Shown: positions 1-8,051, numbered from the stretch's first letter. The stretch is 17,542 nt of DNA from Pseudomonadota bacterium (GCA_023430315.1 JAEZAW010000348.1:1-17542); one strand, 5' to 3'. Notes: generated by a model from the letters alone, not told the origin. A program made the numbers and translations.

Positions 1-10
1 GCCTCGCCCC

Positions 11-1333
11 ATGACAGCCCATAGCACACCGGTTCCGAGATACACGAGCTATCCGACCGCACCTCACTTCTCGCCGAAGATCGATCACAGGCGATATGCG
101 TCCTGGCTGTCGGCATTGCCGGCCGGCAGCGATCTCTCGCTCTACATCCACATTCCGTTCTGCCATCAGCTCTGCTTGTACTGCGGCTGTAACACGAAGG
201 CGACGCAGCAGTATGCGCCTGTGGCGTCGTATCTGCGGTCGCTCGAGCAGGAGATCGACGGTGTCGCAGAGCGCCTGCCGGATCACCGCGTCGTGCAGAT
301 CCACTGGGGTGGTGGCTCGCCGAATATCCTTGCTCCGGCCGATATCCGCGCGCTGTCCCATGCGATCCGCGCGCACTTCAATGTCGAGCGCGACGCAGAG
401 TTCGCCGTCGAGATGGACCCGCGCCACCTCGATTCCGAACAGATCCAGGCATTCGGCCACGCGGGCATAACCCGGCTCTCGCTCGGCGTTCAGGATTTCA
501 ACGAGGCCGTTCAGGCCGCGATCGGTCGCGCGCAGAGTTTCGAGATGACACGACGGGCCGTCGATGCCTTTCGCAACCTCGGCGTTGCCTCGATCAACAT
601 CGATCTCATGTATGGGCTCCCGCATCAGACGACGGAGTCGGTCGAGCGCACTGCCGCTCAGGTGCTCGCACTCGAGCCGGATCGCGTCGCGGTTTTCGGC
701 TATGCGCATCTGCCCCAGCGCATGAAGCACCAGCGGCTGATCCCCGCGCAGGCGCTGCCGACCGCCGCCGAGAGGCTCGCTCAGTCGGCCAGGATCGGGC
801 AAATTCTCGTCGAACGCGGCTACGTCAGGGTCGGCTTCGATCACTACGCCAAGCCGACCGACAAACTTGCCGCCGGCAACATCGCCCGCAACTTCCAGGG
901 CTACACGACGGACCAATGCAGTGCCCTGATCGGGATCGGCGCCTCGGCCATCGGGCGGTTGCCGCAGGGATATGTTCAGAATGCCGTCGCTGCCGCCGAC
1001 TACGCGCGACGCATCGATGAGGATGGGCTGGCGACGGCAAAGGGCATCGAGCTCAGCAGCGAAGACAAGGCGCGCGGTTACGTCATCGAGCAGCTCATGT
1101 GCGAGCTGCGCTTCTCTGTCGTCGACGTCAGAGAAAAATGCGGGGCTTCAGCGAGCGACATTCTTCGAGATGCTGACAGGGTTCTGGAGGCGGACGAGAA
1201 TGCAGGCTTCGTCCGGCGCACGGCAGATGGCTTCGTCGTCACCGAGCGCGGACGACCATTCCTGCGCAGCATCTGCGCTCATTTCGATGCTTACCTATCC
1301 GGCTCGCACGCGCTCCACTCGTCGAGCGTGTGA
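11..1333 (+). CDS. hemN: Oxygen-independent coproporphyrinogen III oxidase (dehydrogenase) HemN
   Basis: A radical-SAM enzyme of cytoplasmic heme synthesis that decarboxylates coproporphyrinogen III to protoporphyrinogen IX without oxygen. The cluster motif is seen as C51-x3-C55-x2-C58-x-C60 inside IHIPFCHQLCLYCGC, and the SAM-binding GGG (GGGSPN) is at about residues 100-105. Typical HemN blocks follow: LSLGVQDF, NIDLMYGLPHQT, VFGYAHLP and RNFQGYTT, with the C-terminal domain ending near CAHFDAYL. The length of 440 residues is close to the usual 450-460. The N-terminal PVPRYTSYPTAPHF is normal for the family, but only 10 bases precede the ATG and they are open in frame, so the true start may lie outside the window. 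The C-x-C-containing motif and HemN blocks separate it from HemW-like relatives. It converges on the downstream operon. Regulation, often FNR/FixK-type in this group, cannot be judged because the promoter is missing. Confidence 0.95.
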   Translation: MTAHSTPVPRYTSYPTAPHFSPKIDHRRYASWLSALPAGSDLSLYIHIPFCHQLCLYCGCNTKATQQYAPVASYLRSLEQEIDGVAERLPDHRVVQIHWGGGSPNILAPADIRALSHAIRAHFNVERDAEFAVEMDPRHLDSEQIQAFGHAGITRLSLGVQDFNEAVQAAIGRAQSFEMTRRAVDAFRNLGVASINIDLMYGLPHQTTESVERTAAQVLALEPDRVAVFGYAHLPQRMKHQRLIPAQALPTAAERLAQSARIGQILVERGYVRVGFDHYAKPTDKLAAGNIARNFQGYTTDQCSALIGIGASAIGRLPQGYVQNAVAAADYARRIDEDGLATAKGIELSSEDKARGYVIEQLMCELRFSVVDVREKCGASASDILRDADRVLEADENAGFVRRTADGFVVTERGRPFLRSICAHFDAYLSGSHALHSSSV

Positions 1334-1354
1334 GCGCTCCCATGGGAGCGCTCA
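1331..1354. terminator. Perfect 24-bp palindrome between convergent genes, probable bidirectional terminator
   Basis: Two 10-base arms (TGAGCGCTCC and GGAGCGCTCA) flank a CATG centre, and the whole 24 bp is self-complementary. The first three bases are the hemN stop codon. The opposing cytochrome gene ends at 1369, so the element sits where transcripts from both sides would meet. Neither side has a clear T-tract, so a purely Rho-independent terminator is not certain. It may instead be a 3'-end stabilising hairpin. Confidence 0.5.
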
Positions 1355-1368
1355 TCGCGCTTTCATGC

Positions 1369-1995
1369 TTACGACGCGGGGCAGGCTGCGCCGGTATCGG
1401 CCCAAGCTTGCATGAGCGCGCCAAACTCGGCCGGTGTACCAGGTGCTGGCTCACGGCCGACGCCAGGGTTCCAGCCCCAGAGCACAAGCGTGTCAGTGGT
1501 GACATGCTTGATCAGGCCGGGAATATCACGGCTGCCATTGCGGTTCGGATCCTTGAGCTGCTCGCAGATCTGACCGACCGTCTTGCCTTCCCAAGCCATC
1601 GAGGCCGGCGCTAAAGCCCAGTGACCGTCGCCGGGGATGCGCGCGGGATCGTAGTTCTGCTTGCCGTGGCACGTAGCGCAATGCATTCCCGGCGCGCCAT
1701 GACCGTCCTTGCCGCGCACCACCAGCGGCTCATGCAGGCGCCGCGCATCGCCCTGGCGCGGACGCTCAGTCACTGGATGGCAGTTCATGCAGCGCGGATG
1801 CTGCAGAACCTTCGCCATCTCCGTGAAGAGCGCGACCGAACGGTCGCGCTCGTTGGCAATGCTGCTGAAGCTCGCGGCCGGCTGCAAGGAACTGCCGGAC
1901 GGCGATCGAGGTGTAGTCTGCGCGAAGGTCAGGGCCGTGCCCGCCAGCCCGATCGCGATGCCGGCGGCCGCGGTTAGAAGGATGGCCTTCCGCAT
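1369..1995 (-). CDS. Periplasmic c-type cytochrome with two CxxCH motifs, isoquinoline-1-oxidoreductase-associated
   Basis: A 208-residue exported cytochrome c that probably carries electrons from the molybdenum hydroxylase encoded just upstream. The first 26 residues form a Sec-type signal (MRK, then a hydrophobic stretch ending ALTFA). Heme-binding motifs are CMNCH at 69-73 and CATCH at 106-110, so two covalent hemes are possible. The blocks VLQHPRCMNCHP, WEGKTVGQICEQLKDPNRNG and GREPAPGTPAEFGALMQAW match my recollection of the small cytochrome family often labelled isoquinoline 1-oxidoreductase subunit. Its ATG overlaps the upstream TGA by one base (TGATG), implying translational coupling. 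It is the last gene of a three-gene operon. The axial methionine ligands were not assigned. Confidence 0.85.
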   Translation of the reverse strand: MRKAILLTAAAGIAIGLAGTALTFAQTTPRSPSGSSLQPAASFSSIANERDRSVALFTEMAKVLQHPRCMNCHPVTERPRQGDARRLHEPLVVRGKDGHGAPGMHCATCHGKQNYDPARIPGDGHWALAPASMAWEGKTVGQICEQLKDPNRNGSRDIPGLIKHVTTDTLVLWGWNPGVGREPAPGTPAEFGALMQAWADTGAACPAS

Positions 1996-4175
1996 CAGAC
2001 CGTCCCTCCCTTCATCGGCAGCTGGCGCGGACGTCCGTGGCCGAGCGCCGCCAATGCATTGGCGACCGCGGGACCGATGGGCGGCACGCCGGGTTCACCG
2101 ACGCCGGTTGGCGACGCGGTCGAGGCGATGATCCGGACCTCGACCTCCGGCATTTCATGGATGCGCAGCGAGCGATAGCTATCGAAGTTAGTCTGGACTG
2201 GCCGGCCCTGGTCGAGCGTGATCTCGCCGTAGAGAACATGACCCAGACCGAAACCGATGCCGCCTTCGATCTGAGCGCGAATGACGTCCGGATTGACGGC
2301 AACACCGCAATCGATCGCGCACCAGACCTTGTGCACCTTGGGTTCGCCGTCGGACCCTAGCGAAACCTCAGCGATCTGCGCGACGAAGGAGCTGAAGCTC
2401 TCGACCACCGCGACACCGCGTGCGCGGCCCTCGACCGGTCCGGCCCCTTTCCAGTTCGCCATCTCGCCGACGGCCCGGAGCACGGCTGCGGCACGCGGGT
2501 GCTTATTGCCCATCAGAGCGAGACGACCTTGGAGCGGATCCTGCCCCGCGGCCTGAAGAAGCTCATCGACAAAGCATTCGACGGCATAGCCCGTATGCGT
2601 GTGACCAACGGAGCGCCACCAAAGCGTCGGCACGCCAACCTTCGGATTGTGCACCTCACAGCGAAAGTCGGGCACCTCATAGAAGATGTTGTTCGCACCC
2701 TCGACCGCCGTCGCATCGAGACCGTCCTTCACCACCATCGACTCGAACGGCGTGCCGAGAAAGAAGGACTGGCCCACGATGTTGTTGGACCAGGCGATGA
2801 TTTTGCCATCCTTCACCGCGCCGCGCAGGCGATGGAGAAAGAGCGGACGATAGTAGCCGCCGGTCAGATCGTCCTCGCGTGTCCACACGACTTTGACAGG
2901 ACGATTGGGACCGATTGCCTTCGCCGCCATGGCGAGCTCGGCCGCGCGATGCTGGCTTACCTGCGCACGCCGACCGAAGCTGCCACCAGCGAGCATCGTC
3001 TCGAGCCGGACCTTCTCCGGCGGTAGCTCGAGGATAGTCGCGATAGTCTGGTGCTCGGTCGTCTGAAACTGACTGCCGAAGCGCGCCAGCGCCTCGTTGC
3101 CATCCCATTCCAGGTAGCCGTCGAGCGGCTCCATAGGCGCGTGCGCGAGATAGGGAAAGACGAACTCCGCCTCGATCACGCGATCGGCCTTGGCGAGCAC
3201 AGCCTCGGCGTCGCCGCGTGAGCCCGCCATGCGTCCCGGTTCACGCGCGAGCTTGCGGTACTCGGCAACAAGCTCGCGGCTGCCGCGCATTTCGGCAGCG
3301 CTATCATCCCAGGTTACCTTCAGCGCCTCACGGCCTTTCAGCGCCGGCCACATGCCATTGGCATAGACAGCCACACCTGAGCCGATCGCTTTGACGTCGA
3401 CCACGCCCTTGACCTTGAGCGTCTCGGCAGCGTCGAAACTCGCGACCTTGCCGCCAAAGCGCGGCGGACGGGCGACGACCACGGTCAGCATGTTCGGCGC
3501 AGAGATATCGATCGTGAACTGCGCCTTGCCGGTGGCCTTGTCGGCGCTGTCGAGGCGTTTCACGGCTCCTTCCTTGCCGATCAACCTGTAGGCGGAGGCC
3601 GGCTTGAGCGGCGGGTTCTCCGGCACCGCGAGCTTCGAGGCGGCTTCGGCGAATTCTCCGAAGGATCCCTTCCTGCCGGAAGCATGACTGATCACGCCCG
3701 CCTCGACCTTGATCTGCGAGGCCGGCACTTTCCATGCCGCGGCTGCGGCCTGAACGAGCATGGCGCGCGCCGCAGCGCCGGCCTTGCGCATCTGCTCCCA
3801 ACTATTCGCGATCGCCGTCGAGCCGCCAGTGCCCTGCACGCCGAATGCCAGATTGGCGTAGAGCTTGACGTCGGCTGGCGCGTGCTCGCTGCGCATCTGG
3901 CTCCAGTCGGCGTCCAGTTCCTCGGCGACAAGAGTGGCAAGACCGGTGAACGGTCCCTGGCCAAACTCGATGTGCTTGATGAGCACGGTGACCGTGCTGT
4001 CCGGCGCGATGCGCACGAAGGCGTTCGGAGCGAACGTAGCGTTGCCACCGGGCCGGTACGCTGCGCCGGCACCGGATTGGGCGCGAGCGGGAAGCGGCAG
4101 ATGCAGGCCGATGACGAGAGCACCGGCGCCTCTTAGCAACGTGCGCCGCGAGAGGTTCATATCGTGCTGGGTCAC
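1995..4175 (-). CDS. iorB: Molybdopterin-binding large subunit of an isoquinoline-1-oxidoreductase-type hydroxylase
   Basis: Large catalytic subunit (726 residues) of a xanthine-oxidase-family molybdenum hydroxylase, the IorB branch. A Tat signal is visible: SRRTLLRG at residues 9-16, then a hydrophobic run ending PARAQ near 33, so the enzyme should act in the periplasm or at the membrane. Cofactor-related blocks include HIEFGQGPFTGLATLVAEEL (68-87), FGVQGTGGSTAI (111-122), MLAGGSFGRRA (394-404), PTLWWRSVGHTHTGYAVE, and the C-terminal GVGEPGVPP (691-699), whose glutamate is the family's catalytic base. I chose the GTG start because a GGAGGG sequence lies about 7 bases before it. The ATG five codons later (4160) has no such site, and an open frame continues to 4352 but overlaps iorA. 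Only two bases separate it from iorA. The substrate is not knowable from the sequence: N-heterocycles or aldehydes are both known in this branch. Confidence 0.9.
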   Translation of the reverse strand: MTQHDMNLSRRTLLRGAGALVIGLHLPLPARAQSGAGAAYRPGGNATFAPNAFVRIAPDSTVTVLIKHIEFGQGPFTGLATLVAEELDADWSQMRSEHAPADVKLYANLAFGVQGTGGSTAIANSWEQMRKAGAAARAMLVQAAAAAWKVPASQIKVEAGVISHASGRKGSFGEFAEAASKLAVPENPPLKPASAYRLIGKEGAVKRLDSADKATGKAQFTIDISAPNMLTVVVARPPRFGGKVASFDAAETLKVKGVVDVKAIGSGVAVYANGMWPALKGREALKVTWDDSAAEMRGSRELVAEYRKLAREPGRMAGSRGDAEAVLAKADRVIEAEFVFPYLAHAPMEPLDGYLEWDGNEALARFGSQFQTTEHQTIATILELPPEKVRLETMLAGGSFGRRAQVSQHRAAELAMAAKAIGPNRPVKVVWTREDDLTGGYYRPLFLHRLRGAVKDGKIIAWSNNIVGQSFFLGTPFESMVVKDGLDATAVEGANNIFYEVPDFRCEVHNPKVGVPTLWWRSVGHTHTGYAVECFVDELLQAAGQDPLQGRLALMGNKHPRAAAVLRAVGEMANWKGAGPVEGRARGVAVVESFSSFVAQIAEVSLGSDGEPKVHKVWCAIDCGVAVNPDVIRAQIEGGIGFGLGHVLYGEITLDQGRPVQTNFDSYRSLRIHEMPEVEVRIIASTASPTGVGEPGVPPIGPAVANALAALGHGRPRQLPMKGGTV

Positions 4176-4177
4176 GG

Positions 4178-4636
4178 TCAGCCCTCCAGCGCGCGGGCTG
4201 AGTCGTGGATCGCAGCACGGATGCGAACGTAGGTGGCACAGCGACAGATGTTGCCATTCATTGCGAGGTCGATGTCGCGATCGGTCGGCTTCTTGTTTTC
4301 CTTCAGGAGCGCGATCGCGCTCATCACCTGCCCGGACTGACAGTATCCACATTGCGGCGCATCACGCGCGATCCAGGCGGCCTGAACGGCCTCGGCTTCC
4401 TTACCGGCCAGCCCTTCGATCGTGGTGACTTCACTATCGCCGACCGCCGATACCGGCGTCACGCAGGAGCGAACGGGGTTACCGTTGAGAAAGACCGTGC
4501 AGGCGCCACACTGCGCAACACCACAGCCGAACTTGGTGCCTGTCAGTCCGATGTTGTCGCGGATGGCCCAGAGCAGGGGCGTGTCGTCGTCGATATCGAC
4601 GCTGTGCGTCGTTCCATTCACTTTGAGAGTGACCAT
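4178..4636 (-). CDS. iorA: [2Fe-2S] small subunit of an isoquinoline-1-oxidoreductase-type hydroxylase
   Basis: A 152-residue iron-sulfur subunit that passes electrons from the molybdenum centre of IorB to the cytochrome. The N-terminal plant-ferredoxin-like domain has C38, C43, C46 and C58 (GTKFGCGVAQCGACTVFLNG). The C-terminal helical domain has C96, C99, C131 and C133 (CGYCQSGQ and NGNICRCATY), so both clusters are intact. Length is normal for the family. The start at MVTLKVNG is chosen from family length; no good ribosome-binding site is seen before it, and an in-frame ATG at 4675 would add 13 residues of poor family fit. It has no signal peptide and presumably travels with the Tat-exported large subunit. 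It is the first gene of the operon, followed after two bases by iorB. Confidence 0.9.
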   Translation of the reverse strand: MVTLKVNGTTHSVDIDDDTPLLWAIRDNIGLTGTKFGCGVAQCGACTVFLNGNPVRSCVTPVSAVGDSEVTTIEGLAGKEAEAVQAAWIARDAPQCGYCQSGQVMSAIALLKENKKPTDRDIDLAMNGNICRCATYVRIRAAIHDSARALEG

Positions 4637-4925
4637 AGCTGCATCCGATGTTGGTGTGGTCGTGCGCGGCAGCATCTCACGGCTCGAGGTTCGCCCGTCG
4701 GGCTCGCCGTGACATATCTCCAACACGGAGATTTGTGCCGTAACGATGGGTCGCGCGCATAGAGGACAGACTGAGCAGACTTGGCGGTCGTGTCGACGCA
4801 CGATGCCGTGAACTTGTGGTGATGAGATAAGTTGCGTGGCTTGGCTTAGACTCTTGCAATCGCGACGGCGCGCCACAAATATTCTATGACGGGTGCGATC
4901 CGCTCCGAGACAAAGGAAAGGACCG
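4637..4925. promoter_or_regulatory. Divergent promoter region between iorA and ndh, with an operator-like dyad
   Basis: This 289-bp stretch has to hold the promoters for both the leftward hydroxylase operon and the rightward NADH dehydrogenase. A dyad is visible at 4716-4732, ATCTCC-aacac-GGAGAT, six bases per arm, which could be a regulator site. A weak AT-rich candidate for the rightward gene is TTGCAA (4854-4859) with TATTCT (4880-4885), but the 20-bp spacing is too long to be convincing. Short open frames here are not credible genes. Confidence 0.4.
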
Positions 4926-6209
4926 ATGCCCGCGAACGCTTCGTCCGAACGCCACCACGTCGTCGTGGTGGGTGCAGGTTTTGGCGGGCTGGAGACCGTG
5001 CATCATCTTGCCGGCGCTCCAGTTCGCATCACTGTCATCGACCGCCGTAACCATCACCTCTTCCAGCCGCTGCTTTACCAAGTCGCAACTGCATCGCTCG
5101 CGACCTCGGAGATCGCCTGGCCTATTCGTCATCTGTTGCGCAAGCGGCCGGAGGTGACGACGCTGCTTGCGTCGGTCGAAGGGATCGATAAGGAAGCGCG
5201 TCGCATCATGCTCGATGACGGATCGACAGTCGCCTACGACACGCTAGTGCTGGCGACGGGTGCCCGCCATGCCTATTTCGGCCATGACGACTGGGAGCCG
5301 GTTGCGCCGGGGCTCAAGACGCTCGAGGATGCAACCACCATCCGGCGCCGCATTCTCGTCGCCTTCGAGAAGGCGGAGCGAGAGATGGATCCGCAGCGGC
5401 GATCGGCGCTGCTCACGTTCGTCATCATTGGTGCCGGCCCGACGGGCGTCGAGATGGCCGGCACCATTGCGGAATTGGCGCGCGTGACGCTGCCACAGGA
5501 CTTCCGTCACATCGACACGCGGCAGGCTCGCGTCGTGCTGATCGAGGCAGGGCCGCGTGTGCTCGCCGGCTTCACCGAGGATCTGTCTGCCTACGCGCTG
5601 CGATCTCTGGAAAGCCTCGGTGTCGAGGTCGAGCTTGGCCATCCAGTATCGGCGTGCACGGCTGACGGCGTCGTCTACGGTGCGAAGACGCTCGCAGCAT
5701 CGACGATCATCTGGGCTGCGGGTGTTCAGGCCTCACCAGCTGGAGAATGGCTCCGTGCTCGCGTTGACCGTGCCGGCCGCGTAATCGTGGAGCCGGATCT
5801 GACCGCGCCGGGGTATCCAGAGATCTTCGTCATCGGCGATACCGCGGCCGTCGTGGCGCCCGATGGATCGCCAGTGCCCGGCATCGCGCCGGCCGCCAAG
5901 CAGCAAGGCAAATACGTTGCAGCGACGATCAAGGCGCGATTGCGCGGCGAGACCACGCAAGTGCCCTTCCGCTACAAGCACGCGGGAAGCCTGGCGACGA
6001 TCGGCAAGCGGCTGGCGGTCATCGACTTCGGTCGCATCAAGCTGCGCGGAACTCTGGCGTGGTGGATGTGGGGACTGGCGCACATCTACTTCCTGATCGG
6101 CGTGCGCAACCGTCTCAGCGTTGCCATCAACTGGCTATGGATTCACACGCGCGACCAGCGCAGCTCCCGGCTGATCACGCAAGGCAGCGCCAACATCGAC
6201 AGGAAGTGA
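4926..6209 (+). CDS. ndh: Type II NADH dehydrogenase (non-proton-pumping NADH:quinone oxidoreductase)
   Basis: A 427-residue single-subunit flavoprotein that oxidises NADH and reduces quinone at the inner face of the cytoplasmic membrane without pumping protons. The first Rossmann motif, GAGFGG (17-22, FAD), is followed by NHHLFQPLLYQVATA, typical of NDH-2. The second, VIIGAGPTGVEMAG (166-179), binds NADH. FVIGDTA (301-307) and IAPAAKQQGKYVA (320-332) close the FAD and quinone-site region. A hydrophobic amphipathic C-terminus (WWMWGLAHIYFLIG, about 379-392) should anchor it to the membrane. The ATG at 4926 is chosen because GGAAAGGA lies just upstream; an in-frame GTG at 4893 lacks this. It is transcribed divergently from the hydroxylase operon and may share its regulation, though that is inference. 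Confidence 0.93.
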   Translation: MPANASSERHHVVVVGAGFGGLETVHHLAGAPVRITVIDRRNHHLFQPLLYQVATASLATSEIAWPIRHLLRKRPEVTTLLASVEGIDKEARRIMLDDGSTVAYDTLVLATGARHAYFGHDDWEPVAPGLKTLEDATTIRRRILVAFEKAEREMDPQRRSALLTFVIIGAGPTGVEMAGTIAELARVTLPQDFRHIDTRQARVVLIEAGPRVLAGFTEDLSAYALRSLESLGVEVELGHPVSACTADGVVYGAKTLAASTIIWAAGVQASPAGEWLRARVDRAGRVIVEPDLTAPGYPEIFVIGDTAAVVAPDGSPVPGIAPAAKQQGKYVAATIKARLRGETTQVPFRYKHAGSLATIGKRLAVIDFGRIKLRGTLAWWMWGLAHIYFLIGVRNRLSVAINWLWIHTRDQRSSRLITQGSANIDRK

Positions 6210-6528
6210 CAATGTCCCGAACGGACGTCGCTTCACGCCGCCTCTGTGACAAGACCGATATTCACACATAACAATAAATTCTAAATCAGCGTCTCGGACT
6301 GCGTGGAATTGGAATAGGCGCTACGCTCACGGGCTTAATGCTAGACCGCTAAATGGTGCGGTGCGTGGTGCTGCAGATTCGACACTTTCGAACTTAAACT
6401 GTTGATGTGCTAACCATCGACCAGCTCCGCACTTGATTGGCGCGCTCGATCTCTGCACACTGATGACTTAAGTGACCCGCCATCGTGAGGGTAGCTAAGC
6501 CCTCGCTCATCAACGGGGGAACAGCGCC
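6210..6528. other. Intergenic region, probable promoter of the transpeptidase gene
   Basis: No credible gene is seen in this 319-bp stretch. An AT-rich patch at about 6260-6287 contrasts with its surroundings and may hold a promoter. A short inverted repeat, GAGGG-tagctaag-CCCTC, lies at 6487-6504, close to the ribosome-binding site of the next gene. No clear terminator for ndh was found. Confidence 0.4.
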
Positions 6529-7092
6529 GTGCATAAGCTCCGGGCTCTATACATACTTGCCTGCGCGTTACCTGCTCTACTGGCCGCACCCGCTGCCGCC
6601 AATGCGCAGGGTTTCTTCTCCTTCCTCTGGGAAGGCGGCTCGCGCGAGGTGGTCTCGTTCAGTCCTCGACATGCGCCGGGCCAGATCATCGTCAGTTTTG
6701 GCGATCGGCGTCTGTATTGGGTCCAGCGTCCTGGCGTAGCGATCAGCTATCCCATTGCCGTGCCACGGGAGAAAAGTCGCTGGCAGGGCACGTCCGTGAT
6801 CTCCGACAAGCGGATAAATCCCGGCTGGACACCCACAGCGGAAATGCGGCGCGAGAACCCGCGCTTGCCGGTGCACGTGCCGGGCGGACATCCAATGAAC
6901 CCACTCGGCGTCCGCGCGCTCTATCTCGGCTCGACGATGTATCGAATTCACGGCACGGATGCGCCATGGACCATCGGCACTGCGGCCTCGAAGGGTTGCA
7001 TCCGCATGTACAATAGGGATGTGCTGGACCTCTACCCGCGCGTTCCTGTCGGCACCCGTGTGACGGTGACCTGGCAGCGGTTCCGAGGCTGA
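6529..7092 (+). CDS. Exported L,D-transpeptidase (YkuD domain)
   Basis: A 187-residue periplasmic enzyme expected to form 3-3 peptidoglycan cross-links or attach proteins to peptidoglycan. Residues 1-26 are a signal peptide (positive MHKLR, hydrophobic core, PAAANAQ cleavage region). The YkuD domain covers about 51-183: IIVSFGDRRLYWV at its start, YPIAVP, GTSVISDKRINPGWTPTAEM, and the catalytic region with H141 (YRIHGTD) and SKGCIRM at 154-160, C157 being the nucleophile. The usual SHGC is SKGC here, which I recall as common in Hyphomicrobiales. The start is a GTG preceded by GGGGGA at about 8 bases. It stands alone, with no obvious operon partner. The substrate, outer-membrane protein or tetrapeptide stem, is not resolvable. 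Confidence 0.9.
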   Translation: MHKLRALYILACALPALLAAPAAANAQGFFSFLWEGGSREVVSFSPRHAPGQIIVSFGDRRLYWVQRPGVAISYPIAVPREKSRWQGTSVISDKRINPGWTPTAEMRRENPRLPVHVPGGHPMNPLGVRALYLGSTMYRIHGTDAPWTIGTAASKGCIRMYNRDVLDLYPRVPVGTRVTVTWQRFRG

Positions 7093-7190
7093 TCATCGCC
7101 GCATTCCAAGGTTTGCTCACGTCACGCTGACTTGTCGGCGCGAGATTGTGCGCCTCAGGGTTTCTGCGGATGTTCGACCGCAAGAAACCG

Positions 7191-7234
7191 ACGCATCTTT
7201 CCACTTCTCATGTCGCCACAGTGGAAGGATGCGT
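7191..7234 (+). promoter_or_regulatory. 15-bp inverted repeat enclosing the ribosome-binding site of the LuxR-family gene
   Basis: The left arm 7191-7205 reads ACGCATCTTTCCACT and the right arm 7220-7234 reads AGTGGAAGGATGCGT. They pair over all 15 positions, with one G-U wobble in RNA (T7198 with G7227), across a 14-base loop. The right arm contains the probable ribosome-binding site GGAAGGA (7223-7229) and ends two bases before the ATG at 7236. In mRNA the site would be buried. As DNA it is a 44-bp dyad that a dimeric regulator could bind. The sequence alone does not decide between the two. Confidence 0.7.
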
Positions 7235-7235
7235 G

Positions 7236-8051
7236 ATGCCCTCACCGCAAGCGAACGGCCTGCGCAAGCGCACCAGGAACAGCCCGGGCCGAAACGAGAG
7301 CTCCGGCGACCTGCCCCTGGACTTGCTCGAGTTCTCCCACAGCTTGGCCACATCGCACACGCCGCAGAACGTCCTCGACGCTCTGCATCATGCCGCATGC
7401 ACTTCGTGTGCCGCGCTGAATGTCTTGGGCGCTGCACGGCTGCCCCTCAAATCCAACGACTGGGGTGCGATGCGTCTTGGCCAGTCCGTCTTCTTGCATC
7501 CGGAGGTCCCTGACGGCTGGTGGGATGAGTATACGGTTTTGGCTCCGACACGTTTCACGCCGGCGATGTTTCTGGCGCGAAGCAGTCTGGCCACCTACAC
7601 CTGGATCGAAACCCGACGCCTGCTTCAACCCATAGGCGTCGACCGCTGGGGCTATGAATTGGCGCTCAAGTATGGAATGCGCGACGGCTTTATCTGTCCT
7701 GTGGGCGGGCGCTGGATGATTGCCTACTGGTCCAGGAAAGATCTCTGCAATCTGCTGACGCCGACATCGCGTATCCTTCTGCAATCCGCCAGCAGTCTAG
7801 CAGCGCAACGCTTGGAGTATCTGACTGCCCCTGACGCTCGGCGTGTCGGCTCGCGCTCACGCCTCACAGCCCGTGAACTCGCAGTGCTGCGCCTCGTCTC
7901 TGACGGGCGGCAGTCGAGCGAGATTGCCAAGTCGCTCGGGCTTGGCGAGGAGACGGTGCGCAGTCACCTCAAGAAGGCACAAGTAAAACTCGGCGCTCGT
8001 AATCGTGCCCAGGCCGCCTGTGAAGCCCTACGCCAGAATTTGATACCTTGA
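7236..8051 (+). CDS. LuxR-family transcriptional regulator with autoinducer-binding-like domain (probable LuxR solo)
   Basis: A 271-residue DNA-binding regulator. The N-terminal half (about 27-195) resembles the autoinducer-binding domain, and the C-terminal half (209-267) is a GerE-type helix-turn-helix: LTARELAVLRLVSDGRQSSE continuing into EIAKSLGLGEETVRSHLKKA and KLGARNRAQA. Against the TraR ligand pocket the spacing fits without gaps: W95, Y99, P109, W123 and G151 match W57, Y61, P71, W85 and G113, but the position of D70 is T108. No luxI-like synthase lies in the window. The ATG at 7236 is chosen for its GGAAGGA site, although that site is inside a strong inverted repeat. In-frame starts at 7170 (ATG) or 7146 (TTG) would add 22 or 30 residues of low-complexity basic sequence. 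Target genes are unknown. Confidence 0.85.
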   Translation: MPSPQANGLRKRTRNSPGRNESSGDLPLDLLEFSHSLATSHTPQNVLDALHHAACTSCAALNVLGAARLPLKSNDWGAMRLGQSVFLHPEVPDGWWDEYTVLAPTRFTPAMFLARSSLATYTWIETRRLLQPIGVDRWGYELALKYGMRDGFICPVGGRWMIAYWSRKDLCNLLTPTSRILLQSASSLAAQRLEYLTAPDARRVGSRSRLTARELAVLRLVSDGRQSSEIAKSLGLGEETVRSHLKKAQVKLGARNRAQAACEALRQNLIP

